A stretch of 5,455 nt of DNA from NCBI GenBank assembly GCA_030637245.1, contig DAOVVI010000164.1, positions 1 through 5,455 of the forward strand. Direction: 5' to 3'. The position numbers and the translations under genes are program-made. Source of the stretch: Cyclobacteriaceae bacterium (GTDB taxonomy: Bacteria; Bacteroidota; Bacteroidia; Cytophagales; Cyclobacteriaceae). The number at the start of each line of letters is the position of its first letter. Within the stretch, counting starts at the first letter, position 1. Positions 1 to 5,455 of the stretch are shown piece after piece. Below the pieces are notes generated by a model, which did not search any database, was not told where the DNA came from, and saw only the letters and a program-made list of their open reading frames with translations.

Positions 1-461
1 AATAGTTGTTCCTGATCAACAAGTTCAGACTTTATTGAAGCGATTTTAAGTTTTTTTACTTCAACATTATAATCCAGATCAACACGAATGTTCCTTGCAC
101 TAAGGAGCGTTTTTTCAAGGTTATTATTTTTTACTTCTATCTGATCTTCGATATCTTCAATTTGATCTCGTATCGACTTATCATCCAGTCTTAATATGAT
201 TTCACCCCTCTCTACTTCACTGCCAACATCTTTTTGCATTGACCTGATAATTGAGGAAGATGGGCTCAGCAATAAAACTTCATTTTCAGGTTCCACAATA
301 CCTTTTGCAGGTACTGTTTTTAATACTGTGCCGATCTCGACTTTTGCCGTTTCTAAATCGCTTGATTTCACTGTAGGGGTTAGTGGATTTTTCAATATTA
401 CAGCAGTTACAATAGCACCAACTATTAGTATTGAAATCGTCCAAATTAAAACTTTTGTCAT
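1..461 (-). CDS. HlyD/RND-type periplasmic adaptor subunit of an efflux or secretion transporter, N-terminal part
   Basis: This partial gene enters from the left edge; the first 153 codons are visible. The protein begins with one hydrophobic helix (about residues 5-23), which would anchor it in the inner membrane. A lipoyl/barrel-sandwich half-motif follows (about 53-92), with GIVEPENEV, DVGSEVERGEIILRLDD and a typical 'GxxVxxGxxLxxLD' pattern. From about residue 95 comes a heptad-rich charged helix (SIRDQIEDIEDQIEVKNN and onward) that fits the rising arm of the adaptor's alpha-helical hairpin. Such adaptors link an inner-membrane RND or MacB-like ABC pump to an outer-membrane channel; the pump is off-window, so its class and substrate cannot be told. 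The ATG at 461 is chosen because an in-frame TAG lies nine codons upstream with no other usable ATG between. No clear ribosome binding site is seen. It is transcribed divergently from the esterase gene. The family call is firm and the subfamily is not. Confidence 0.85.
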   Translation of the reverse strand, partial: MTKVLIWTISILIVGAIVTAVILKNPLTPTVKSSDLETAKVEIGTVLKTVPAKGIVEPENEVLLLSPSSSIIRSMQKDVGSEVERGEIILRLDDKSIRDQIEDIEDQIEVKNNNLEKTLLSARNIRVDLDYNVEVKKLKIASIKSELVDQEQL

Positions 462-577
462 GTCAAATAAATATTCTACACCTTGTTGCTAAAAAAATAC
501 TTCAAAATGATATTTCACTTTTAGCATTTTAATTACTGTTCAACAATTCATAAGTAAACAGTTTCTATCAATTTAAT

Positions 578-595
578 ACCTATACTGGAATAGGT
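578..595. promoter_or_regulatory. Operator-like inverted repeat ACCTAT-N6-ATAGGT
   Basis: Two perfect 6-base half-sites (578-583 and 590-595) flank a 6-base spacer. The 18-bp size and symmetry suit a dimeric repressor such as a TetR- or MarR-type protein. The dyad lies about 117 bases upstream of the adaptor start and about 240 bases upstream of the esterase start, so the adaptor is the likelier target. No regulator gene is visible in the window. The role is inferred from symmetry alone. Confidence 0.3.
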
Positions 596-725
596 CACCG
601 AAATCAAATTAAAGGATGTTTATAATTGACTTTAAAAAAATTAAAACAGATGCTTCCTAATGATATAGTACCTGTCTTGAATGTTAATTATCAAATCCCT
701 CAAATATTCTGCAAAATTACTTAGA

Positions 726-735
726 TTAACGTTAA
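726..735. promoter_or_regulatory. Perfect palindrome TTAACGTTAA in the esterase promoter region
   Basis: This is a perfect 10-bp palindrome. It overlaps the place where the -33 element of the candidate esterase promoter would lie (TTA at 732-734), so a protein bound here could block or aid transcription. It does not extend beyond ten bases. Palindromes of this length occur by chance in AT-rich DNA. Confidence 0.25.
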
Positions 736-762
736 CATGCATATAAATTGTAGATATGTTTG
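732..762 (+). promoter_or_regulatory. Candidate Bacteroidota-type promoter for the esterase gene
   Basis: TATGTTTG at 755-762 matches the Bacteroidota -7 consensus TAnnTTTG exactly. A weak -33 element (TTA at 732-734, against TTG in the consensus) sits 20 bases upstream, within the usual spacing. The predicted transcript would start near 769 and leave a leader of about 65 bases before the ATG at 834. The match is short, and the identification depends on the organism being a member of this phylum. Confidence 0.4.
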
Positions 763-833
763 GCTAATTTTTAAATCGTATCATTTATTTTAATTTCTGA
801 ATTAATTCACCAGCTATTTAATGAATAATAAAC

Positions 834-1673
834 ATGATGAAAACCCTGCTAATCTTTCGACGATCCTTGTTTCTGATTTTATTTATAACTGCTTATATAT
901 TAGGATATACTCAAAATCCATCAGATGGGGCTATCTATCTTGAGGAAAATGATATTCTTTATCGCAATGGAGAAATAACTGAGTATATGAGGGAAAGGTG
1001 TAGATTGGATGTGTACTATCCTAAAGATGAAGAAGGCTTTAGTACCGTAATCTGGTTTCATGGAGGAGGCTTAAGAGCAGGAAACAAATCAATTCCCGGT
1101 TCCTTGAAGAAGCAAGGTTTTGCAGTGGTTGCTGTTAATTACAGATTATTCCCAAAAGTAAAAAGTCCGGCCTATATTGATGATGCGGCAGCGGCTGCAG
1201 CATGGATTTTTAATCATATTGAAAAGTATGGGGGCGATGTGAAGCGAATATTTATCTCAGGTCATTCTGCCGGAGGTTATCTCACAAGCATGATTGGCCT
1301 GGATAAATCTTATTTGCAAAAGTATGGAGTTGATGCAAATTCTATTGCTGCGCTAATTCCGTTTAGCGGTCACACAATTACTCACTTCACCGTGAGAGAG
1401 GAGCGAGGGATAAATGGAACACAGGTGGTTGTAGACGAGTTGGCGCCTATATTCCATATCAGAAAAGACGCTCCGCCATTGATTTTAATTACAGGTGACC
1501 GGGAATTGGAAATGCTTGGCAGGTATGAGGAAAATGCCTATATGTATCGCATGATGAAAGTAATTGGTCATGAAAATACCTTGTTGTATGAATTGGATGG
1601 ATTTAATCATGGAGGAATGGCAAACCCTGCGTTTTACATTTTACGGGATTATATAAAGAATTTTTCAAAATGA
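834..1673 (+). CDS. Secreted alpha/beta-hydrolase, esterase/lipase type (HGGG motif)
   Basis: The 279-residue protein starts with a hydrophobic segment (about residues 6-25, after MMKTLLIFRR) that reads as a Sec signal peptide, possibly cut before Gln27. The mature part is a compact alpha/beta-hydrolase. HGGG at 76-79 forms the oxyanion hole, GHSAGG at 143-148 is the nucleophile elbow with Ser145, Asp222 in ITGDRE is the likely acid, and His259 in FNHGG is the likely base. The HGGG plus GxSAGG pairing and the length fit the hormone-sensitive-lipase/BD-FAE/kynurenine-formamidase-like group, so ester hydrolysis in the periplasm or outside the cell is likely. The substrate cannot be read from sequence. 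Two adjacent ATGs (834 and 837) are possible starts and neither has a clear ribosome binding site. It appears to be a single-gene unit, with a divergent neighbour on the left and a convergent one on the right. Confidence 0.85.
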   Translation: MMKTLLIFRRSLFLILFITAYILGYTQNPSDGAIYLEENDILYRNGEITEYMRERCRLDVYYPKDEEGFSTVIWFHGGGLRAGNKSIPGSLKKQGFAVVAVNYRLFPKVKSPAYIDDAAAAAAWIFNHIEKYGGDVKRIFISGHSAGGYLTSMIGLDKSYLQKYGVDANSIAALIPFSGHTITHFTVREERGINGTQVVVDELAPIFHIRKDAPPLILITGDRELEMLGRYEENAYMYRMMKVIGHENTLLYELDGFNHGGMANPAFYILRDYIKNFSK

Positions 1674-1785
1674 TCTTTACTGGTCCAACGACCTACACAG
1701 GCAAAAGTCGATGCAACATTTAGACCTATTGGATTTTTTTCAATTTTGAGGAAAAGGATATATCCCATGAGATAGAATTCTATTT
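1674..1785. other. Convergent intergenic gap with two short palindromes
   Basis: The esterase gene and the Mrr-like gene end toward each other across these 112 bases, so transcription from both sides should stop here. I see GGATATATCC (1756-1765) and ATAGAATTCTAT (1772-1783), both perfect palindromes. Neither has a loop, so neither is a textbook intrinsic terminator, although a T-run occurs at 1733-1740. No terminator is called. Confidence 0.3.
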
Positions 1786-2769
1786 CTATTTCTCTTTCTC
1801 GATACGATTCATGGAATTCATCAGCATTGCTTTGAGTTCTTCCATCGTGTCTCCAACAATCATATAAATTTTATAGTTGGATTTATTTTTATTGTGTTCA
1901 TCAAAAAGCGTTAAAGCTTGCTTATTCTCAATATTGGTAATGAAAATACCATTTGCTTTGTTGGTTACGACGAGTTGTATGAATTTCTCAATAAAATCCT
2001 GGTCTATCTGCTCACCAATTTGCCAGTGTCTGGATTTGATATAAATGGTTTTGCCAGATTCTGTTTTTAGATTGAGGTCGGCCTTGTTTTGTTTATCAAT
2101 AAATGCATTATACTTCATTTTCAGACTTTTCAATGCATTTGCAACTACCAGTTCAAAATTCAAATTAACTCTTATATGCTGCTCTAAAGCCACTTTGTTT
2201 TCTTCAAAAAGCGATTTCAAATAAACTCTTTTGTTGAGATGATATTGATAATAGAGGCTATAAATGCCAAATAAGCTTAATAATATTCCGAGTGAGGCAA
2301 CCAGGTAGATTTTTACTTTGTTATTTTTTATTATCTTCTTAAATGTAGCATCCTTTTTTTCATCTGGATCATCATATGAGGTTGTAGTTGATAGTGAGGT
2401 TAGCAATCCTTCTAATTTCAAATTCAATAGATTTTTCACCTCACCCGGGATAAGTTCATTCGCAAAAACCGATTCCTGGGTTTGTATTAATAATTCTTTG
2501 ATGGAATAAGGGTATTCAATGCCGGCTTTAATTTCCTTTCCTTTAATCATGGAATTAATAGCACTTAGTTCAATTTCATTTCCGGAAATTAATAATTTGC
2601 TCAGATCAGAAATCAACTCTTCACTTACACCTTTTATTTTACTTTCTTCCTTTTCTACCAGGTAATCCGGAATAAAGAAACAGGATAAATAAATCGTAGC
2701 TGTAATTCCAATTATGGTAAAAACAATTGAAAAGTTGTTTAGTAAGGTGATAAGAAATCCTTTTTTCAT
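1786..2769 (-). CDS. Membrane protein with C-terminal Mrr-like restriction-endonuclease-fold domain
   Basis: The 327-residue protein is not one I recognise by name. It has two hydrophobic segments (about residues 13-33 and 153-177) with a mostly helical, charged region of about 120 residues between them. After the second segment a domain at about 200-318 follows the Mrr pattern: an N-terminal helix with FELVVANALKSL, then ADLNL (Asp231), then a strand ending in IYIKSRHW (Lys245), a long helix, and ANGIFITNIENKQAL resembling the 'gifvTt..f...A' segment, closed by a 'vgdtmeELkaml' helix. Mrr proteins normally carry E or Q two residues before the catalytic Lys; here Tyr243 stands there, so DNA cleavage is doubtful. 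The ATG at 2769 is preferred over an in-frame TTG at 2778. The gene is rich in Lys, Asn and Ile codons and clearly lower in GC than asnB, which lies 114 bases upstream on the same strand. A DNA-related or stress role is inference only, and which face of the membrane holds the domain is unclear. Confidence 0.65.
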   Translation of the reverse strand: MKKGFLITLLNNFSIVFTIIGITATIYLSCFFIPDYLVEKEESKIKGVSEELISDLSKLLISGNEIELSAINSMIKGKEIKAGIEYPYSIKELLIQTQESVFANELIPGEVKNLLNLKLEGLLTSLSTTTSYDDPDEKKDATFKKIIKNNKVKIYLVASLGILLSLFGIYSLYYQYHLNKRVYLKSLFEENKVALEQHIRVNLNFELVVANALKSLKMKYNAFIDKQNKADLNLKTESGKTIYIKSRHWQIGEQIDQDFIEKFIQLVVTNKANGIFITNIENKQALTLFDEHNKNKSNYKIYMIVGDTMEELKAMLMNSMNRIEKEK

Positions 2770-2806
2770 AATAGCCAATTTGTCAGAATAAAGATAGAAT
2801 GAATTT

Positions 2807-2821
2807 ATTCAAATTTTGAAT
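2807..2821. promoter_or_regulatory. 15-base perfect dyad upstream of the Mrr-like gene
   Basis: ATTCAAA and TTTGAAT flank a single central T. The site lies 38-52 bases upstream of the preferred start at 2769, where a promoter or operator could be. The minus strand reads AAAATTTG here, one base away from TAnnTTTG, but no -33 partner is evident. It may be only a chance AT-rich symmetry. Confidence 0.25.
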
Positions 2822-2858
2822 TTTCATACTGTTAAACCTTAAATCATGATCCGGTTGG

Positions 2859-2879
2859 CAGGTTTAAACCAGGAACCTG
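2859..2879 (-). other. Hairpin just downstream of asnB
   Basis: CAGGTT (2859-2864) pairs perfectly with AACCTG (2874-2879) around a 9-base loop, starting five bases after the asnB stop codon. The 10-bp palindrome GGTTTAAACC (2861-2870) overlaps it, and TTAAACC at 2832-2838 can alternatively pair with GGTTTAA at 2861-2867. No T-run follows on the minus strand, so it is not a standard intrinsic terminator. It may protect the asnB transcript end or weaken read-through into the Mrr-like gene. Confidence 0.3.
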
Positions 2880-2883
2880 AATG

Positions 2884-4551
2884 TTAATAGCTCTCTACAT
2901 GCACATTTTTCACAGCTCTTCCTGAAGGATCGTTGGCGTTTTGTAAACTTTCATCCCAGGCTAAAGCTTCCGGTGTACTGCATGCTACAGAAGGTACGGA
3001 AGGCACGCACGCCGCAGCAGAATCTGATGGGAAATGCTCTTCAAATATAGTTCTGTAATAATATTCTTCCTTTGACATTGGAGGATTGATAGGGAACCTG
3101 TACTTCGCATTTGTCAATTCATCGTCTGATATTCGTTCGTTCGTGAGTTCTTTTAGTGTATCGATCCAGTTGTAGCCAACTCCATCTGAGAATTGCTCTT
3201 TCTGTCTCCAGGCGACTTCTTTTGGAAGATAATCTTCGAAAGCTTTTCTGACGACCCATTTTTCAATTCTACCATTTTGAATGAGCTTATCCTCAGGATT
3301 GAGTCTCATCGCCACATCGATAAACTCCTTATCAAGGAATGGAACTCTACCTTCCACTCCCCAGGAGGCCAGAGATTTGTTAGCTCTCAGGCAATCGTAC
3401 ATGTGGAGTTTGCTTAATTTTCTATTGGTTTCTTCATGGAATGCCTGGGCGTTTGGAGCTTTGTGGAAATATAAATATCCCCCAAACAACTCATCTGCAC
3501 CTTCGCCTGATAGAACCATTTTTACTCCCATTGATTTTATAACCCTGGCCAGTAGATACATTGGAGTGGATGCTCTTATAGTAGTGACGTCATAGGTTTC
3601 CAGGTGATAAATCACATCTCTCAGAGCATCTATTCCTTCCTGGACAGTAAAATGAACTTCGTGATGAACCGTATCAATATGATCAGCTACCTTTTGTGCT
3701 GCTGCCAAATCGGGAGATCCTATCAACCCTACTGCAAAAGAGTGTAATTGTGGCCACCATGCAGCGCTTTGATCATGGGTCTCAACTCGTTTTGCAGCGA
3801 ATTTTTTAGCAATAGCAGAAATTACAGAAGAGTCAAGCCCCCCGGATAAAAGTACACCGTAAGGCACATCTGACATGAGCTGACGATGTACCGCAGCTTC
3901 CAAAGCATTGCGAAGATCATCTAAACTTGTCGGATTATCTTTTACAGCTTCAAATTCCTCCCAATCTCTGCTATACCAGCGGATCAATTCTCCTGGCTTA
4001 TCACTGGTCATGTAATGCCCCGGCATAAATTCAAGGATTTTATTGCAGATGCCTTCAAGTGCCTTCAATTCAGAGGCCACATAGAAATTACCATATTGAT
4101 CCCAACCCATATAAAGTGGTATAATCCCGATATGATCCCTGGCAATCAGGTACGTATCTTTTACTTCATCATATAATGCAAAAGCAAAAATCCCGTTCAG
4201 GTCTTCTAAAAAGTCAATACCCTTTTTTCTGTATAGCGGCAGAATTACTTCACAATCTGAATGTGTCTGGAATTCATAGGAGCCATTAAGATTATTCCTT
4301 AAGTCCTCGTGATTGTAGATTTCACCGTTTACAGCTAAGATATGTTTTTTGTCTTTACTGTATAATGGTTGATTGCCCGATTGAACATCAACAATAGAAA
4401 GTCGTTCATGAGCCAAAACAGCCTTTTCACCACAATAAATACCTGACCAGTCCGGACCCCTGTGACGAAGTCTTTTAGCCATTTGAAGAACCTGGGGTCT
4501 CAATTTTTGAGACTCAATTTTAAGATCAAAAACTCCTACTATTCCACACAT
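2884..4551 (-). CDS. asnB: Asparagine synthetase, glutamine-hydrolysing (class II, AsnB type)
   Basis: The enzyme makes asparagine from aspartate, glutamine and ATP in the cytoplasm, giving glutamate, AMP and pyrophosphate. The 555-residue length matches Escherichia coli AsnB (554). The N-terminal glutaminase domain begins MCGIVGVFD; Cys2 becomes the N-terminal nucleophile after Met removal. It keeps Arg50 (AHERLSIVD), NGEIYN at 75-80 and Asp99 (HSDCE), which hold glutamine. The synthetase domain has the pyrophosphate loop SGGLDSS at 236-242, SGEGADELFGGY at 348-359 and WGVEGRVPFLD near 397-407. The C-terminal tail with PSVACST and DPSGRAV is the usual one for this subgroup, so the gene is full length. 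The ATG at 4551 is fixed by the need for Cys at position 2. No regulatory site could be assigned upstream. The same-strand Mrr-like gene follows after 114 bases, and the neighbour on the other side is divergent. Confidence 0.97.
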   Translation of the reverse strand: MCGIVGVFDLKIESQKLRPQVLQMAKRLRHRGPDWSGIYCGEKAVLAHERLSIVDVQSGNQPLYSKDKKHILAVNGEIYNHEDLRNNLNGSYEFQTHSDCEVILPLYRKKGIDFLEDLNGIFAFALYDEVKDTYLIARDHIGIIPLYMGWDQYGNFYVASELKALEGICNKILEFMPGHYMTSDKPGELIRWYSRDWEEFEAVKDNPTSLDDLRNALEAAVHRQLMSDVPYGVLLSGGLDSSVISAIAKKFAAKRVETHDQSAAWWPQLHSFAVGLIGSPDLAAAQKVADHIDTVHHEVHFTVQEGIDALRDVIYHLETYDVTTIRASTPMYLLARVIKSMGVKMVLSGEGADELFGGYLYFHKAPNAQAFHEETNRKLSKLHMYDCLRANKSLASWGVEGRVPFLDKEFIDVAMRLNPEDKLIQNGRIEKWVVRKAFEDYLPKEVAWRQKEQFSDGVGYNWIDTLKELTNERISDDELTNAKYRFPINPPMSKEEYYYRTIFEEHFPSDSAAACVPSVPSVACSTPEALAWDESLQNANDPSGRAVKNVHVESY

Positions 4552-4720
4552 TTTATTTTGATATTATATTTGATAATGTTGTAATTTCATAATTCTCAAT
4601 ATTAACCTTTTGATTTCAGATACCATTTATTAATATTCATAGCTAGAAAATTGACCTTCCATTTTTAGAAGTAACAACTTGTAAATTTTATAGATAATAT
4701 CTGTTTTTATTGAAAATCGG

Positions 4721-4990
4721 GTGTAAAAGTAATATAATGATTTAAATATTCTAAAAGTTTGCATGAAATAAATGCAAATATTTTAAATGGAGATGTTGGA
4801 GGTGTTAAATTGATAAAAATATGATGGGAATTTTGATGAATTGATAATTTTAGACTCTTTTATACCCTCAGAATTTCAACTATTTTATTCAAAGATCAAA
4901 TAGCTCACTAAAACCCATAATTCATCAATTATTCGTAATTTGGCAACTTAAATTATCAATCGTTATTTTTTAATCATTTTACTTTTACAC
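4721..4990. repeat. Extended imperfect inverted repeat (foldback), possible MITE remnant or regulatory region
   Basis: The outer arms are a perfect 12-base inverted pair: GTGTAAAAGTAA (4721-4732) and its complement at 4979-4990. Moving inward, matching blocks recur in the same order in both arms: AATGATT (4736-4742 against 4972-4978), ATTGATAA (4809-4816 against 4953-4960), TTGATGAATT (4833-4842 against 4919-4928) and TTTTAG (4848-4853 against 4908-4913). The last two blocks are separated by five unmatched bases in each arm. The left arm is about 50 bases longer than the right, partly because of a small hairpin. Collinear blocks in opposite orientation suggest one decayed foldback. No target-site duplication is visible at the ends and no transposase is present. 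Shared binding sites for divergent genes are an alternative. Confidence 0.45.
4758..4778. other. Small hairpin inside the left arm of the foldback
   Basis: TTTGCAT (4758-4764) and ATGCAAA (4772-4778) form a perfect 7-base stem with a 7-base loop. Flanking ATTTAAATATT (4740-4750) and AATATTTTAAAT (4777-4788) can add imperfect pairing with bulges. The hairpin has no counterpart in the right arm of the larger inverted repeat and accounts for part of the length difference between the arms. No function is assigned. Confidence 0.3.
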
Positions 4991-4992
4991 TC

Positions 4993-5455
4993 ATGAGATA
5001 CATAAACCTAATCATCATATTATTTTCAATAGCAGCAATACTTTCTTGTTCATCACAAAAAAAAGAATCCATGGAAAATGAAGCAACTACAGCACCCTTT
5101 CAATTTATGACGCTTGATCCGGGACACTTTCACGCAGCTCTGGTGCAAAAGATGGAGTTGGAAGACGTTGATCCAACCGTATATGTTTATGCTCCTGATG
5201 GATCTGATGTTCAGGATCATTTGAATCGTATTAAGGGATTCAATGCCAGGGCAGAAAATCCAACAAATTGGATTGAAGAAGTTTACGCCGGACCAAACTT
5301 TTTCGAAAAGATGATTCAGGATAAACCAGGGAATATCATGGTGGTTTCGGGAAACAATGCTAAGAAAACGGAATATATCAAAGAGACTATTGAGGCTGGG
5401 ATTAATGTATTGGCTGATAAACCAATGGTGATTAGAAGTGAGGAATTTGATATGC
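4993..5455 (+). CDS. Gfo/Idh/MocA-like putative oxidoreductase lipoprotein, N-terminal part
   Basis: The gene runs off the right edge; 154 codons are visible. The product starts with a lipoprotein signal: a basic and hydrophobic stretch (residues 2-15), then ILSC with Cys19 as the likely lipidated residue, followed by a Ser/Lys/Glu-rich linker to about residue 35. The body resembles the nucleotide-binding half of Gfo/Idh/MocA proteins: a first strand and turn FMTLDPGHFHAALVQ (38-52), VVSGNNAKKTEYIKETIEAG (117-136), and INVLADKPMVI (137-147), where Lys143 fits the EKP-type catalytic lysine. The usual GxGxxG dinucleotide turn is replaced by DPGHFHA, so whether and how NAD(P) is bound is uncertain. 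Members of this type are often near sugar or polyol utilisation genes, but no such neighbour is visible. The ATG at 4993 places the signal peptide correctly; no ribosome binding site is seen. The start lies two bases after the foldback end. Confidence 0.8.
   Translation, partial: MRYINLIIILFSIAAILSCSSQKKESMENEATTAPFQFMTLDPGHFHAALVQKMELEDVDPTVYVYAPDGSDVQDHLNRIKGFNARAENPTNWIEEVYAGPNFFEKMIQDKPGNIMVVSGNNAKKTEYIKETIEAGINVLADKPMVIRSEEFDM

Larger units (their letters stand above)
462..833. other. Divergent intergenic region (372 bp) between adaptor and esterase genes
   Basis: This AT-rich stretch has no plausible coding sequence on either strand. It separates two divergently transcribed genes and so should hold both of their promoters. 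The visible items are an operator-like dyad at 578-595, a 10-bp palindrome at 726-735 and a TAnnTTTG promoter match at 755-762 pointing toward the esterase. For the adaptor gene the only TAnnTTTG match on the minus strand is TAATTTTG at 719-712, about 250 bases from its start and without a clear partner element, so its promoter stays unassigned. Confidence 0.6.
4552..4992. other. Divergent AT-rich intergenic region (441 bp) between asnB and oxidoreductase gene
   Basis: No coding sequence is evident on either strand. The region should contain promoters for asnB (minus) and the lipoprotein gene (plus), but I find no exact TAnnTTTG match in either direction. The nearest on the plus strand is TAATTTTA at 4845-4852, which has A for the final G. 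The right-hand 270 bases hold an extended imperfect inverted repeat, listed separately. The left part (4552-4720) shows only AT-rich sequence with nothing I can name. Confidence 0.55.

Noticed and set aside
196..492. Open frame of 98 codons on the plus strand
   Set aside because: It lies antisense over the adaptor gene, which has clear family features on the minus strand. Its translation is Ser/Thr/Ile-rich with no recognisable motif.
1756..1783. Bidirectional intrinsic terminator between the convergent genes
   Set aside because: The palindromes GGATATATCC and ATAGAATTCTAT have no loop, are AT-rich and are not followed by a proper T-run in either direction.
2318..2509. Open frame of 63 codons on the plus strand
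   Set aside because: It is a shadow opposite the Mrr-like gene, with no motif or start signal of its own.
2770..2778. TTG at 2778 as start of the Mrr-like gene
   Set aside because: It adds only three residues. The ATG at 2769 gives a normal MKKG-type membrane-protein start, and nothing favours the rarer codon.
3193..3595. Two overlapping plus-strand open frames (3193-3417 and 3281-3595)
   Set aside because: Both are antisense to the strongly conserved asnB coding region and have no independent support.
4563..4568. TATAAT on the minus strand upstream of asnB as a -10 box
   Set aside because: It is 12 bases from the start codon, lacks a -35 partner, and Bacteroidota promoters use a different -7 element. 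It is likely a chance match in AT-rich DNA.
4721..4990. Insertion sequence with terminal inverted repeats
   Set aside because: There is no transposase reading frame inside and no target-site duplication at the ends, so only a non-autonomous or remnant foldback can be suggested.

Overview
The window looks like a piece of a Bacteroidota chromosome, probably a Cytophagia-like or related marine or environmental member. The basis is indirect. The DNA is AT-rich. No start codon has a convincing Shine-Dalgarno sequence. One intergenic region carries a match to the Bacteroidota promoter element TAnnTTTG. The right-hand gene encodes a lipoprotein version of the Gfo/Idh/MocA fold with an N-terminal LDPGHFHAALVQ signature, which I associate with this phylum. 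No RNA gene, CRISPR array, transposase or integrase is visible.

Layout from left to right. (1) Positions 1-461, minus strand: the first 153 codons of a membrane-anchored HlyD/RND-type periplasmic adaptor, cut by the window edge. (2) Positions 462-833: a 372-base divergent control region with an operator-like dyad, a 10-bp palindrome and a candidate promoter for the next gene. (3) Positions 834-1673, plus strand: a secreted alpha/beta-hydrolase (esterase type) with a complete Ser-Asp-His triad. (4) Positions 1674-1785: a short gap between convergent genes. (5) Positions 1786-2769, minus strand: a Lys/Asn-rich protein with two membrane segments and a C-terminal Mrr-like (restriction-endonuclease fold) domain whose active-site motif looks altered. 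(6) Positions 2884-4551, minus strand: a complete glutamine-dependent asparagine synthetase (asnB). (7) Positions 4552-4992: a 441-base AT-rich divergent region holding an extended imperfect inverted repeat. (8) Positions 4993-5455, plus strand: the start of a Gfo/Idh/MocA-like putative oxidoreductase lipoprotein, cut by the window edge.

The genes do not form an obvious pathway. asnB and the Mrr-like gene lie on the same strand 114 bases apart and could share a transcript, but the gap contains dyads and nothing functional ties them together. Most of the window is ordinary housekeeping or accessory content. The two places most worth a second look are the membrane-anchored Mrr-like protein and the foldback sequence at 4721-4990, which ends two bases before a start codon. 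I see no convincing evidence of a multi-gene novel system here.
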